A stretch of DNA of 64,000 nt from positions 992-64,991 of the forward strand of contig NZ_STGY01000032.1 in assembly GCF_004912275.1 (NCBI RefSeq), given 5' to 3'. The notes under the pieces were generated by a model. It saw only the letters and a list, made by a program, of their open reading frames with translations, was not told the origin of the DNA and searched no databases. Each line of letters begins with the position of its first letter. The stretch's first letter is position 1. The stretch comes from Glycomyces buryatensis (GTDB lineage Bacteria; Actinomycetota; Actinomycetes; Mycobacteriales; Micromonosporaceae). A program made the translations under genes and the position numbers. Shown piece after piece: positions 27,477 to 36,360 of this stretch.

Positions 27477-27758
27477 TCAGCGCCATTGGCCCGGTCTCCG
27501 CCGGTCCCTCGCATTCCAGCAGCCCTTGTGCCAGTGGCGGCGGTCGTCGCCGTCGCCCTCGTCGGCCCAGGCCACGACGTGCGGAGTCCCCGGTGGGATC
27601 TCCAAGTCGCAGCCTGGGCAACGATAGGTCTTCGCCGCGCCCGCGCCGGGGATCGCGCGCGTTTGGTAGCGGCCGTCGGGCCCGTCGACCAGGTTCGAGT
27701 CCTGGGCAGATCGCGTCGGCGGCTCGGCCGGGCGTTCACGGCGGTTCTTGCGGGGCAT
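27477..27758 (-). CDS. Conserved actinobacterial zinc-ribbon-like small protein
   Basis: 93 aa. After a basic N-terminus (M-P-R-K-N-R-R) the conserved core Y-R-C-P-G-C-D-x-E-I-P-P-G-T-P-H ... R-H-W-H-K-G-C-W-N-A-R-D-R-R contains Cys, Cys, His, His and Cys positions suited to binding Zn. This core is familiar from short proteins found across actinobacteria, often labelled ATP/GTP-binding without experimental basis. Function unknown; nucleic-acid binding is plausible from charge. Its stop is 277 nt from the hydrolase gene; the small membrane gene is 12 nt upstream. Confidence 0.82.
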   Translation of the reverse strand: MPRKNRRERPAEPPTRSAQDSNLVDGPDGRYQTRAIPGAGAAKTYRCPGCDLEIPPGTPHVVAWADEGDGDDRRHWHKGCWNARDRRRPGQWR

Positions 27759-27770
27759 GTCCAGTCCGGT

Positions 27771-28004
27771 CTAGGCGCGGTCAGCGCCGCTCTCGGGCGC
27801 GCCGTCGCCGGCCGCCTCCGCGGCGGCCTCGCGATCGAGCCGCTCATTGAGGCGTCTGACGTGCTTGTTCATGCCTCGAATGAGGAAGATCGTCACGACG
27901 ACGAGGAACACGGTGATGAACAGCCCGAGCGGCCCGGCCAGGGCCTGGTCTCGTTCCGGCCCGAATTCTGCCTGTGCCAGGTACTCAAATCCCACGTTTA
28001 CCAC
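27771..28004 (-). CDS. Small single-span membrane protein
   Basis: 77 aa. One central membrane span (L-G-L-F-I-T-V-F-L-V-V-V-T-I-F-L-I), immediately followed by R-G-M-N-K-H-V-R-R-L, a positively charged cytoplasmic start, and a Glu/Ala-rich helical tail. Short proteins with the pattern span plus R-x-M-N-x-x-x-x-R-L are common in actinobacteria. The gene lies between ung and the zinc-ribbon gene on the same strand. Function unknown. Confidence 0.75.
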   Translation of the reverse strand: MVNVGFEYLAQAEFGPERDQALAGPLGLFITVFLVVVTIFLIRGMNKHVRRLNERLDREAAAEAAGDGAPESGADRA

Positions 28005-28018
28005 CGTATATCCCCGCG

Positions 28019-28708
28019 TTAGTCCTGTTGCAGCGCCGGGAGCCGCCAGTCGACGGGCTCACCGCCTGCCTGTACGAGCAGCTCGTTGGCGCGGCTGAAC
28101 GGCTTGGAGCCGAAGAAGCCCCGGCGGGCGCTCAGCGGCGAGGGGTGGGCCGACTCGATCGACGGCACCGATCCGAGCAGCGGCTTGAGCTTGCGCGCGT
28201 CGGCGCCCCACAGGATGGCGACGGCCGGGCCGCCGCGCTCGGCGAGGGCCTTGATGGCCTGCTCGGTGACGGACTCCCAGCCCTTGCCGCGGTGCGAGGC
28301 GGGCTCGCCGGGCATGACCGACAGGGACCGGTTGAGCAGCAGCACGCCCTGCTCGGACCAGGGAGTGAGGTCGCCGTTGGCAGGCAGGTCGTAGCCGAGG
28401 TCGTCGCGGTACTCGTTGAAGATGTTGACGAGGCTGCGGGGCAGGGGGCGCACCTCGGGGGCGACGGCGAAGGACAGACCGATGGCGTGGCCGGGGGTGG
28501 GGTAGGGGTCCTGGCCGACGATGATGACCTTGACGTCGTCGAACGGCTGTTGGAAGGCGCGCAGGATGTGCTCGGCGGCGGGCAGGTAGCGGCGTCCGGC
28601 GGCCACCTCGGCGCGGAGGAACTCCCCCATCTTGGTGACGTCGTCGGCGACGGGGGCGAGGGCCTTGGCCCAGCCGGGCTCTACGAGATCTTCGAGTTTC
28701 TTTTGCAT
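28019..28708 (-). CDS. ung: Uracil-DNA glycosylase
   Basis: 229 aa, family 1 UDG. Catalytic motif V-G-Q-D-P-Y-P (Asp67), uracil-pocket region L-L-N-R-S-L-S, and the C-terminal loop A-H-P-S-P-L-S with the catalytic His. It removes uracil from DNA for base-excision repair. It follows ilvA by 3 nt and so is probably co-transcribed with it and with the small genes downstream. Confidence 0.97.
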   Translation of the reverse strand: MQKKLEDLVEPGWAKALAPVADDVTKMGEFLRAEVAAGRRYLPAAEHILRAFQQPFDDVKVIIVGQDPYPTPGHAIGLSFAVAPEVRPLPRSLVNIFNEYRDDLGYDLPANGDLTPWSEQGVLLLNRSLSVMPGEPASHRGKGWESVTEQAIKALAERGGPAVAILWGADARKLKPLLGSVPSIESAHPSPLSARRGFFGSKPFSRANELLVQAGGEPVDWRLPALQQD

Positions 28709-28711
28709 GAC

Positions 28712-29926
28712 TCAGATGCTAGATCCCGCCACCGTCAAGAAATAGCCCGCGTCGCGTAGGGCCGCAACGATTTCGGTCGCGTGTTCGGAACCGCGCGTCT
28801 CGATCGAGAGGTCCACGGACACTTCACCGATGGAAAGGCGCGGGTCGGACCGCTGATGGAAGACGTCGACGATATTGCCGCCGTAGGCGCCCACGAGCTG
28901 GAGCACCGAGGCCAGGGCGCCGGGCCGGTCCGGGCAGCGCAGGTTGCAGCGCAGGAATCGCCCGGAGGCGGCGAGGCCGTGCCCGATGAGCCGCATGAGC
29001 AGCAGCGGGTCGATATTGCCGCCGGAGATGACGGCGACGGTCGGGCCGGTGTAGGGCACCGAGTAGTTCAGCAGCGCGGCGTAGGCGGTGGCACCGGCCG
29101 GTTCGACCACGAGCTTGTTGCGTTCGAGCAGGGACAGCAGCGCGCGGCTGATGTCCTCCTCGGTGACGGTGACGATCTCGTCCACCAGATGGTCGACGAT
29201 CTCGAAGGGGACATCGCCGGGGCGGCCCACGGCGATGCCGTCGGCGATCGTGTTCATCTTCTCCAGCCGCACCGGTTTGCCCGCCGCGAGCGAGTCGGGG
29301 TAGGCGGCCGCGCCCGCGGCCTGGACGCCGACGATGCGGATGTCGGGACGCAGTTCCTTTGCGGCGGCGGCGATCCCGGCGATGAGGCCCCCGCCGCCGA
29401 CCGCGGTGACGATGGTGGCCGTCTCGGGCAGCTGGTCGAGGATCTCCAGGGCGATGGTGCCCTGGCCGGCGACGATGTCGCGGTGGTCGAAGGGATGGAT
29501 GAGCGTCGCACCGGTCTCGGCGGCGAACCGGTGGGCCGCCTCCAACGCGTCGTCCACGGTGGCGCCGCCGAGGATGACGTCGGCGCCGTAGCCCTTGGTC
29601 GCGGCGACCTTCGGGAGCGGCGCGGCGGCCGGCATGAAGACGGTCGAGTGGATTCCAAGCGTGGTGGCGGCCAGCGCGACGCCCTGGGCGTGGTTGCCCG
29701 CGGAGGCGGCGACGACGCCTTGGGCACGTTCGGCGTCGGTCAGGCGCGAGACGCGCATGTAGGCGCCGCGGATCTTGAACGAGCCGGCCCGCTGCAGGTT
29801 CTCGCACTTGAGGTGGACGCCGTCGAGGGAGGGATCGCGGGAGGGTTCGAGCGGCGTGCGCCGCACGACCCCGGTCAGGGCGGCGGCCGCGGCGCGGACG
29901 TCTTCGAGAGTCACGAGCTCGGTCAC
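28712..29926 (-). CDS. ilvA: Threonine ammonia-lyase with ACT domain
   Basis: 404 aa with GTG start. PLP fold II: Schiff-base Lys in G-S-F-K-I-R-G-A-Y (about residue 51), A-S-A-G-N-H-A-Q-G-V phosphate region, and the Gly-rich loop V-G-G-G-G-L-I-A-G. The last ~80 residues form a single ACT domain (L-R-C-P-D-R-P-G-A-L), as in the shorter TdcB-like form rather than the two-ACT biosynthetic enzyme. It deaminates threonine to 2-oxobutyrate. It starts the ilvA-ung transcription unit. Confidence 0.93.
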   Translation of the reverse strand: MTELVTLEDVRAAAAALTGVVRRTPLEPSRDPSLDGVHLKCENLQRAGSFKIRGAYMRVSRLTDAERAQGVVAASAGNHAQGVALAATTLGIHSTVFMPAAAPLPKVAATKGYGADVILGGATVDDALEAAHRFAAETGATLIHPFDHRDIVAGQGTIALEILDQLPETATIVTAVGGGGLIAGIAAAAKELRPDIRIVGVQAAGAAAYPDSLAAGKPVRLEKMNTIADGIAVGRPGDVPFEIVDHLVDEIVTVTEEDISRALLSLLERNKLVVEPAGATAYAALLNYSVPYTGPTVAVISGGNIDPLLLMRLIGHGLAASGRFLRCNLRCPDRPGALASVLQLVGAYGGNIVDVFHQRSDPRLSIGEVSVDLSIETRGSEHATEIVAALRDAGYFLTVAGSSI

Positions 29927-29994
29927 GACTCGATCGTAGTGGCCGCCGCGAGCGGCATCGTTGAGGACGGCGCCAAGGTCGGAAACCGGTTACA

Positions 29995-30168
29995 ATGGTT
30001 CGAATATCTAACTCATTTGACCGAAATGGCCGGCTTCCGACCGCGCGCAACGGAACGGAGCGCCTGGTGCGGACGGATGGAGACGCCATCGGTAACCTGG
30101 TGTTCATCTGGAGCGAGGCGGGTGACCCCCGTTACTCACTCCCCCCGCAAGGCTTAAGCTACGGCTAG
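29995..30168 (+). CDS. Possible 57-aa ORF upstream of the ABC ATPase gene
   Basis: 57 codons from ATG 29995 to TAG 30168 in the 318-nt divergent region between ilvA and the ABC ATPase gene. The first ten codons are AT-rich, and from residue ~20 on codon use is typical of neighbours (L-V-R-T-D-G-D-A-I-G-N-L-V-F-I-W). No good ribosome site precedes it; TACAAT immediately overlaps the ATG. It could be a real small protein or chance coding in a leader region. No family recognised. Confidence 0.3.
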   Translation: MVRISNSFDRNGRLPTARNGTERLVRTDGDAIGNLVFIWSEAGDPRYSLPPQGLSYG

Positions 30169-30244
30169 TCAACCCCGGCGTTAGGCCCGCTTCACATTGC
30201 GCACACCGAACTTATCGGTCCCCTTTGAACCCCTGGAGTCAACG

Positions 30245-31651
30245 GTGACTGCTGTCACACTCAAGAACGTCTCGAAGGTGTTTCCCGGCGACACGTTGGC
30301 CGTGGACTCGCTCAGCATGGACGTCAACCACGGGGAGTTCCTGGTGCTCCTCGGCCCGTCCGGTTGCGGCAAGTCCACCGTCCTCCGCATGGTCGCCGGA
30401 CTTGAGACCCCCTCCGACGGCGACATCCTCCTCGACGGCCAGTACGCGAACGACCTGCCCCCGCGCGAGCGCAACGCCGCGATGATCTTCCAGACCTTCG
30501 CGCTGTACCCGCACATGTCCGTCGGGGACAATATCGGCTTCCCGCTCAAACTCGGCAAGAAGAACGGTGCGCATTCCGTTCCCGAGGCCGTCGGCGACAT
30601 GGCCGGCGCGCTGGGCATCAGCGATCTGATCGACCGCAAGCCCAATCAGCTCTCCGGCGGCCAGCAGCAGCGCGTGGCCATGGGCCGCGCCCTGGTACGG
30701 CGGCCCAAACTGTTCCTTATGGACGAACCGCTCTCGAATCTCGACATCGGACTCAGAGCGGAGCTGCGCACCGAGATCTCCTCGCTGGTGCGCCGCCACG
30801 ACGCGACCACCCTCTACGTCACCCACGACCAGACCGAGGCGCTCACCATGGCCGACCGGGTCGCGGTGCTGCGCAAGGGAGTCCTGCAAGATGTCGGCAC
30901 CCCCGACGAGGTCTACGAGCGCCCCGCGACGATGTACGTGGCAGCGTTCCTCGGCACGCCCCGCATGAACCTCCTCGAAGCCCGCGTCAACGTCTTCCTC
31001 GACCGCTACGTCGCCCTCGACTTCGGCGACCAGGAACTGCGCCTGCCCTGGCACGACCTGCGCGGCAGGGCTGTGGCGCGCTACCACGGCGAGAACATCG
31101 TGGTCGGCATGCGGGCCGAGGCGCTCGCGCCGGTCGCCGAGGGCCAGCCGGGCCAGTCCATCCAGGGCCGGGTCCGCTTCTACGAGCACCACGGCCACGA
31201 GACGCTCGTCTTCCTCGACATCGGCGCGACCGCCATCATCCCCGACGGCATCGGCGACAAGCCCGACCTGGCCCGCTCGGGATCCAAGCCGCGCCGGCGC
31301 CTGACCGGACTGTTCTCGGGTTTCGGCCAGCCGTCGACCGAGCGGCGCGAGGTCGACACCGGACCCATCCGAAAGTCCGCCGACCTGGTCTTCCGCCTGC
31401 CCCCGCACATCCCGATCGCGACCGGGCAGCCGATCACGACGGCGGTCCACATGGACGCGCTGCACTACTTCGACAAGTTCGGCAAGCGCATCGACGTCGG
31501 CTGGACCCAGCGGGCATTAGGGGTGTCGGATCCAGCCTCACCCGACACCACCCGACACCCCTACGCACGGACACGACCGAGGGGCCCTTCGCTGCGGAAG
31601 GGCCCCTCGGTGACGTCTGGGGATCTGGGGTTCAGGAAACGGTCGCGCTAG
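30245..31651 (+). CDS. Sugar ABC transporter ATPase (MsmK/UgpC/MsiK type)
   Basis: 468 aa from GTG 30245, with GGAG at 30235-30238; the upstream frame has no such site. Walker [10 protein letters not shown] (37-45), Q-loop Q-T-F, signature L-S-G-G-Q-Q-Q-R, Walker [13 protein letters not shown], and a C-terminal MalK-like regulatory (TOBE) region. Such single ATPases are often shared by several sugar importers; no permease gene lies beside it. The ~50 C-terminal residues after [12 protein letters not shown] are Arg/Pro-rich, and the DNA there contains a perfect hairpin, so the natural stop may have been lost. Confidence 0.9.
   Translation: MTAVTLKNVSKVFPGDTLAVDSLSMDVNHGEFLVLLGPSGCGKSTVLRMVAGLETPSDGDILLDGQYANDLPPRERNAAMIFQTFALYPHMSVGDNIGFPLKLGKKNGAHSVPEAVGDMAGALGISDLIDRKPNQLSGGQQQRVAMGRALVRRPKLFLMDEPLSNLDIGLRAELRTEISSLVRRHDATTLYVTHDQTEALTMADRVAVLRKGVLQDVGTPDEVYERPATMYVAAFLGTPRMNLLEARVNVFLDRYVALDFGDQELRLPWHDLRGRAVARYHGENIVVGMRAEALAPVAEGQPGQSIQGRVRFYEHHGHETLVFLDIGATAIIPDGIGDKPDLARSGSKPRRRLTGLFSGFGQPSTERREVDTGPIRKSADLVFRLPPHIPIATGQPITTAVHMDALHYFDKFGKRIDVGWTQRALGVSDPASPDTTRHPYARTRPRGPSLRKGPSVTSGDLGFRKRSR
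31577..31610. terminator. Terminator-like hairpin inside the 3' end of the ABC ATPase frame
   Basis: Perfect 14-bp inverted repeat CCGAGGGGCCCTTC / GAAGGGCCCCTCGG (31577-31590, 31597-31610) with a 6-nt loop. It looks like the intergenic bidirectional terminator expected between the convergent ABC ATPase gene and greA, but lies within both open regions because the ATPase frame continues to 31651. Confidence 0.8.
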
Positions 31652-32142
31652 CCTTCGAACAGCTCGGTGCCGACGATCTTGACCGACAGCTCCGCGCCAT
31701 TGGGGGCGGCGTAGGAGACGGTGTCGCCTTCCTTGTGCCCCAAGAGGGCCGCGCCGAGCGCCGAGTCGGGGCTGTAGACCGTCAGATCCGTGGTCGCCCC
31801 GATCTCGCGGGAGCCCAGCAGGAACTTCTCGGTGTCCGAGGGGTCGCCGTCGAAGGCGACGGTGACGACGGTGCCGATCTGGATCTCGTCGCTGGAACCG
31901 GCCTCGCCGACCTTCGCGTGGCGCAGTAGGTCCTCGAGCTGCCGGATCCGGCCCTCCTGCTTGCCCTGCTCCTCCTTGGCGGCGTGGTAGCCGCCGTTCT
32001 CCTTCAGGTCGCCCTCCTCGCGGCGCGCGTTGATCTCCGCGGCCATGAGGGGGCGGTTGGCGATGAGCTCGTCCAGGTCGCCCTTGAGGCGGTCGTACGC
32101 CTCCTGGGTAAGCCAAGTGCCCTGGTTGCTGTCGGTAGCCAT
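31648..32142 (-). CDS. greA: Transcription elongation factor GreA
   Basis: 164 aa from ATG 32142 (GGAGG upstream); an in-frame TTG 3 codons earlier is less likely. N-terminal antiparallel coiled coil with the acidic tip region [10 protein letters not shown] (the usual D-L-x-E-N motif) and C-terminal FKBP-like domain with [13 protein letters not shown]. It enters the RNA polymerase secondary channel to stimulate cleavage of backtracked RNA. Its stop overlaps the stop of the convergent ABC ATPase gene. Confidence 0.97.
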   Translation of the reverse strand: MATDSNQGTWLTQEAYDRLKGDLDELIANRPLMAAEINARREEGDLKENGGYHAAKEEQGKQEGRIRQLEDLLRHAKVGEAGSSDEIQIGTVVTVAFDGDPSDTEKFLLGSREIGATTDLTVYSPDSALGAALLGHKEGDTVSYAAPNGAELSVKIVGTELFEG

Positions 32143-32218
32143 AGGTTCCAAATCCTCCGAATATTGCGATCCGATGTAGTGCGTCCGGTCTGCGCCGAGG
32201 AGGCGCGGGTAGCAAAAC

Positions 32219-32248
32219 GCCCGCCGACCGAAACGCGGTGCGGCGGGC
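32219..32248 (-). terminator. Hairpin downstream of the DUF4307 gene
   Basis: 8-bp inverted repeat GCCCGCCG / CGGCGGGC (32219-32226, 32241-32248) with a 14-nt loop, 16 nt after the end of the DUF4307 gene on the minus strand and upstream of greA. Plausible terminator; no U-tract. Confidence 0.45.
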
Positions 32249-32263
32249 CGAAGTTCGCTTCGC

Positions 32264-32710
32264 TCAGTCCGCCTTCCAGCACCGCTGGATTTCGCCGGTA
32301 TTGGGTTCTCCCGACACCGGGAGCGTGAACGTCATTTCGACGCGGGTCGAGTCGTCCGCGGGGAGCTCCACCTCGGCCGCCCCGATCTCGGCGCCGGCCA
32401 TGTCTCGGGATCTGACCCGGCAGATGGCCCCTTCCCCCTCGGGCTTGTAGACCTCGAAGGTGATGGCGACTTCGCCGGGAACCGAGTCGTCGAACGCCAG
32501 CAGGGACGACGTGTAGTCGCCCTGGCCGTATTGGCTCTGCAGGCTGAAGGCCACTCCGACCCCGGCCGCGACCACGCCCAGCGTGAGGAGACCGGCGATC
32601 ATCGGCCGACGGCGGCGCGGCGCCCTGCGGCGACCGTAGCGACCCTCGGGGAAGACGACGTCGCCCGCTTCAGGCGCGCGCCCATCCGTGGTGTGGGTCT
32701 CGGTGCTCAT
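32264..32710 (-). CDS. DUF4307-family membrane-anchored protein
   Basis: 148 aa. A basic cytosolic N-terminus ([10 protein letters not shown]) precedes one membrane span ([18 protein letters not shown]), then a ~90-residue extracytoplasmic beta-rich domain with two Cys (I-C-R-V and R-C-W). This architecture, between greA and mca, is the known actinobacterial DUF4307 family of unknown function. It is divergent from mca, with a 202-nt shared promoter region. Confidence 0.88.
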   Translation of the reverse strand: MSTETHTTDGRAPEAGDVVFPEGRYGRRRAPRRRRPMIAGLLTLGVVAAGVGVAFSLQSQYGQGDYTSSLLAFDDSVPGEVAITFEVYKPEGEGAICRVRSRDMAGAEIGAAEVELPADDSTRVEMTFTLPVSGEPNTGEIQRCWKAD

Positions 32711-32912
32711 CTGGCCGCTCTCTAGTCCGCCGCTGACGTCGTACTCCAGGGGCTCCGGGCCGCGCCGTGGCCCCGGTTTCGCCCGGCTGGGAAGAATCGA
32801 TTATCGAGTATCGTTGCACAGAATGCCAGAGCCGACAACCTTACGTTCCGCGCGAGTCGGCTCGTGGGGCGCGGAACTCCCACAACAACACCCACCAGTG
32901 AGGTCATAAGCC

Positions 32913-33797
32913 GTGACGGTCCCGTCGAGCACTCTGCGACTGATGTGTGTCCACGCGCACCCCGACGACGAATCGAGCAAGGGCGCGGCCACCATGGCCC
33001 GCTACGTCCGCGAAGGCATCGAAGTGCTGGTCGTGACTTGCACCGGCGGCGAACGCGGCGACGTGCTCAACCCCAAGATGGACCGCCCCGAAGTGCAGGA
33101 GAACCTCCCGCTCATCCGCACCCAGGAGATGGACCGCGCCCGCGAGATCCTCGGCGTCAAGCAGCACTGGCTCGGATTCACCGACTCCGGCCTCCCCGAC
33201 GGCTGGCTTCCCGACTCCGGCATCGCCCTCCCCGAGGACGCCTTCTATCTGGTGCCCACCGAGGCGGCGGCGGCGCCGCTGGTCGAGATCATGCGCTCCT
33301 TCCGCCCTCACGTGGTCACCACCTACGACGAGGAGGGCGGCTACCCGCACCCCGACCACGTCAAGACCCACGAGATCTCCGTGGCCGCGTTCGACGCCGC
33401 CGGAGACCCGGAGCGGTACACCGATCGAGGCGAGGCCTGGCAGCCGCTGAAGCTGTACTACCAGCACTCGTTCGGCAAGGCCCGCATCGAGGCCCTGCAC
33501 CTGGCCATGCTCGCCGCCGGCCTCGAATCGCCCTATGAGGAATGGCTCGTCGGCGACCGCGACTGGGCCCGCGACAAGAGCGAGCGCGTCACCACCCGCG
33601 TCGAATGCGCCGAGTGCTTCGGCATCCGCGACGAAGCCCTCAAGGCCCACGCCACCCAGGTCGACCCCGACGGATTCTGGTTCGCCGTTCCGCGCGAGCT
33701 CCAGGAGAAGGCCTGGCCGACCGAGGACTACGAACTGGTCTCCTCGCACCTGCCCGAGCGCCTCCCCGAGGACGACCTCTTCGCCGGGCTTCGCTGA
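32913..33797 (+). CDS. mca: Mycothiol S-conjugate amidase
   Basis: 294 aa from GTG 32913 (GAGG about 9 nt upstream). LmbE/PIG-L Zn-dependent deacetylase fold: H-A-H-P-D-D-E (14-20) provides the metal ligand and catalytic Asp, and Y-P-H-P-D-H (around residue 147) the other ligand. Length and the conserved C-terminal F-W-F-A-V-P match Mca rather than MshB. It cleaves mycothiol conjugates of drugs and toxins to mercapturic acids. It shows that this organism makes mycothiol, as actinobacteria do. Confidence 0.95.
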   Translation: MTVPSSTLRLMCVHAHPDDESSKGAATMARYVREGIEVLVVTCTGGERGDVLNPKMDRPEVQENLPLIRTQEMDRAREILGVKQHWLGFTDSGLPDGWLPDSGIALPEDAFYLVPTEAAAAPLVEIMRSFRPHVVTTYDEEGGYPHPDHVKTHEISVAAFDAAGDPERYTDRGEAWQPLKLYYQHSFGKARIEALHLAMLAAGLESPYEEWLVGDRDWARDKSERVTTRVECAECFGIRDEALKAHATQVDPDGFWFAVPRELQEKAWPTEDYELVSSHLPERLPEDDLFAGLR

Positions 33798-33824
33798 AAC
33801 CGCTTGGCACCACAGCAGTCCCAC

Positions 33825-33848
33825 GGCCCCCGGAGGTTTCCGGGGGCC
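33825..33848 (+). terminator. Rho-independent-like terminator after mca
   Basis: Perfect 10-bp hairpin GGCCCCCGGA / TCCGGGGGCC with a GGTT loop, followed by TCTTGCTT, 27 nt after the mca stop. One of the few hairpins here with a T-rich tail. Confidence 0.82.
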
Positions 33849-34060
33849 TCTTGCTTCCCATGGCACCCGCCCGAACAAGACGAGCAGTCCACGCGTACAC
33901 ACCCTCCGTGAAGGCTAAACTGTCGGGCTCCCGACACCACGGTGTATTTCCCCGGAAAGTGCGGGAACGTTGTTGCAAGCGCGCCACTGCGAGATACCGT
34001 GCCAAGAAAGCTTGGGCATGCGCGGTTCTCGATGGCGTCCGCAAGAACGGAGGTGGAGCC

Positions 34061-34648
34061 TTGGTCAGTCGCGAAACTTCACCGGCACGAACGGAATCGT
34101 TCGTCGGAAGTCTCCTCGTCGCCACGCCAACCCTGCAAGACCCCAACTTCGACCGCACCGTCGTCATAGGCGTCGGTCACGAATCCGACGGGGTCCTGGG
34201 GGTGGTCCTCAACCGCGCCACGGAGATGCCGGTATCCGACGTCCTCGGCGAATGGGGCGGCCTGGCCGGCGATCCGGCGGTGCTCTTCGAAGGCGGCCCG
34301 GTGCAACCGGAGGCGGCGATCGCCCTCGGCTGGCGCAAGGCCGACGCACCCGCTTCGGACGCGTTCCGGCCGGTCATGGGACGCCTTGGCACCCTTGACC
34401 TCTCGCGGGACCCCGACGACGTCGGCGGCCTGCTCCAGGGCATGCGGGTCTTCGCCGGATACGCCGGATGGTCTCCGGGGCAACTGGAGTCGGAGATCGA
34501 CGCCGGAGCGTGGATGGTCTTCGACGCCCTCCCCACCGACCCGTTCTCCACCAACCCCGAGGAACTGTGGGCGATGGTGTGGAAGCGCCAGGGAGGCCTG
34601 CTCTCGGCCGTCGCGCACTACCCCGTCGTCGACCCCGCCATGAACTGA
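34061..34648 (+). CDS. YqgE/AlgH family protein
   Basis: 195 aa from TTG 34061, selected because an AGGTGGAG site sits directly upstream; the frame is open far upstream through unrelated sequence. Family features: S-L-L-V-A-T-P-T-L-Q-D-P-N-F near the N-terminus, G-V-L-G-V-V-L-N-R, F-E-G-G-P-V-Q-P-E, and F-A-G-Y-A-G-W-S-P-G-Q-L-E. UPF0301/DUF179; molecular role unknown. Monocistronic. Confidence 0.93.
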   Translation: MVSRETSPARTESFVGSLLVATPTLQDPNFDRTVVIGVGHESDGVLGVVLNRATEMPVSDVLGEWGGLAGDPAVLFEGGPVQPEAAIALGWRKADAPASDAFRPVMGRLGTLDLSRDPDDVGGLLQGMRVFAGYAGWSPGQLESEIDAGAWMVFDALPTDPFSTNPEELWAMVWKRQGGLLSAVAHYPVVDPAMN

Positions 34649-34716
34649 ACCCCGGGTCCGATCCCCAAGGGACCCACCACGACTCGTCCGCCATCCCAGG
34701 CGGGTGCGATCAGACC

Positions 34717-35160
34717 TCAAGGGCGCCAGACCATGAGGATGATGACGATCGAGTAGAAGACCAGGTTCAGACCCGACAGCGCCAGCAGGCGCCCCCGGTG
34801 CTGCTCGAACACCTCGGCACCGATCTGGCCGCCCGAGTCCTGCAGGTCCTTGCCGATCCGCGCCAGCACTCCCGGAATCACGGCGGTGCCGTTGACCACG
34901 GCGACCACGTACAGCGTGGTGGAGATGATGAGCCAGGGGTCCGCGAAGGAATAGTCCTCGCTGGTGGCCGTCGCCAACGCCCCGAACAGAGCGCCCACGA
35001 GCGTGAGCGCGTTGAAGGCCATGCACCAGCGCCCGGCCTGGTGCACCGCGTCGCCGTCCCGCCTGCGCAGTGCCTTCTCCCCCAGCCACGGCAGGAGCAT
35101 GGCCGGCCCGATGACGATCGCCACCAACAGAACGTGCAGAACTGACAACAGCGTGTACAT
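34717..35160 (-). CDS. Four-span integral membrane protein (DUF2269-like)
   Basis: 147 aa. Four hydrophobic helices: L-L-S-V-L-H-V-L-L-V-A-I-V-I-G at the N-terminus, L-T-L-V-G-A-L-F-G-A-L, L-I-I-S-T-T-L-Y-V-V-A-V-V-N, and V-F-Y-S-I-V-I-I-L-M-V at the C-terminus. The N-terminal H in the first helix and overall pattern suggest a DUF2269-type membrane protein, though assignment is tentative. No functional motif. Confidence 0.7.
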   Translation of the reverse strand: MYTLLSVLHVLLVAIVIGPAMLLPWLGEKALRRRDGDAVHQAGRWCMAFNALTLVGALFGALATATSEDYSFADPWLIISTTLYVVAVVNGTAVIPGVLARIGKDLQDSGGQIGAEVFEQHRGRLLALSGLNLVFYSIVIILMVWRP

Positions 35161-35257
35161 ATCGTGATCCTACGGACGAGCAGGGCAATCCGCCCGAAAA
35201 CGCCCGACCGGGTGACCCGCGGCCAGCGCCTTCAGGTTCGCCCAGGAACCAACTCGC

Positions 35258-35887
35258 TCATCCGGCGAGGTCCGCGACGCCCTGGTACTCCCCGACCGGC
35301 GCGGTGCCGACGGGCTCATATTGCAGGAGGAGCAGACCGCTGCCCGTCGCCTCGGAGTCGACGAGACGGAGGCCGACCGGAGCGCTCGGATGGTCGATCA
35401 GCCGCCGGCCCGATCCGATGACGGTCGGGGCGACGGCGAGCCGGAGCACGTCGACCACGCCGGCCGCCAGCAGGGCGCTGCCGAGTCGCGCGCTGCCGTG
35501 GATCTGGAGTTCCCGGCCCGGGCGCGCCTTGAGCGCCCCGACGGTCTCGACCGGGTCGCCGGCCAGCACCGTGGTCGGGTGCCATCCGGCCTCGGTGAGG
35601 GTATTGGTCACCACGTACTTCGGCAGCGAGTTCATCCGCTCGGTGAACGGGTCGTCCGGGTCGGTGATCCGCGGCCAGTCGCGGGCGAACGCCTCGTAGG
35701 TCCGCCGCCCGAACAGCAGCGCGTCGGCGAGGTCGAGCCACTCGGAGGTGCGACGGACGAACAGTTCGTCCAGGTAGGGCACGAGCCAGCCGCCCCGGGT
35801 GAAGCCGTCGCTCGTGTCCTCGGTCGGCGAACCGGGCCCTTGGCTGACCCCGTCGACGGTGACGAACTGCGTGAGGACGATCTTCAT
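35258..35887 (-). CDS. Dihydrofolate-reductase-like (RibD C-terminal) protein
   Basis: 209 aa from ATG 35887, which overlaps the SRPBCC stop (ATGA). N-terminal K-I-V-L-T-Q-F-V-T-V-D-G-V and L-L-F-G-R-R-T-Y-E-A-F are typical of the RibD-C/DHFR-like family found with SRPBCC proteins; I-H-G-S-A-R-L-G and V-I-G-S-G-R-R-L match its NADPH region. It is unlikely to be the essential folA enzyme. Third gene of a regulator-SRPBCC-reductase operon; physiological substrate unknown. Confidence 0.88.
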   Translation of the reverse strand: MKIVLTQFVTVDGVSQGPGSPTEDTSDGFTRGGWLVPYLDELFVRRTSEWLDLADALLFGRRTYEAFARDWPRITDPDDPFTERMNSLPKYVVTNTLTEAGWHPTTVLAGDPVETVGALKARPGRELQIHGSARLGSALLAAGVVDVLRLAVAPTVIGSGRRLIDHPSAPVGLRLVDSEATGSGLLLLQYEPVGTAPVGEYQGVADLAG

Positions 35888-36360
35888 CGCGCGGCCCGTT
35901 CCTCGGCGAGCGCGGCGAGCTGCCCGGTGACGGTGCCCCACCCCTCCGCGAACCCGAGCTTCTCGTGGCGGGCGCGGGAGGCCGGATCGCCGTGGCGGAC
36001 GATGACGCGATAGTCCGTGCCGTCCGGGTGATCGCCGAAGATGATCTCGGCGGTCATCACGACCGGCTCCGGGGCCGCCGGACGCCAGGCGCTGTCGACC
36101 GCGTTGGTGAACACGATCCGCTCCAGCTCGTCGACGAGGAGGAAGCTGGCGTCCAGGTGCGGGACGAAGGCCGTCCCGTCCTCGCTCATCCGCGTCACCA
36201 GTGCGCCTCCGGGCCGGGCCTCGAAACGCTCGACGCGGCATTGCATCGGAGCCGGGATCCACCACTGTTCGAAACTGGCCGGATCGGTCCACGCCTTCCA
36301 CACTTCGGCGCGGGGGGCGCGGATGATCCGCTCCAGGGTCAGGTCGAGATCGGGATTCAT
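35884..36360 (-). CDS. SRPBCC (AHSA1-like) domain protein
   Basis: 158 aa from ATG 36360 with AAGGAGG upstream. START/Bet v1-like fold: R-A-P-R-A-E-V-W-K-A-W-T-D-P near residue 15, F-E-Q-W-W-I-P, and L-E-R-I-V-F-T-N. These AHSA1-type proteins bind hydrophobic ligands and usually sit with an ArsR regulator, exactly as here. Ligand unknown. Overlaps both neighbours by ATGA. Confidence 0.92.
   Translation of the reverse strand: MNPDLDLTLERIIRAPRAEVWKAWTDPASFEQWWIPAPMQCRVERFEARPGGALVTRMSEDGTAFVPHLDASFLLVDELERIVFTNAVDSAWRPAAPEPVVMTAEIIFGDHPDGTDYRVIVRHGDPASRARHEKLGFAEGWGTVTGQLAALAEERAAR

Noticed and set aside
33542-34060. N-terminal extension of the YqgE frame
   Set aside because: The upstream part is out of frame with mca, crosses its terminator and lacks family similarity; TTG 34061 has a good ribosome site.
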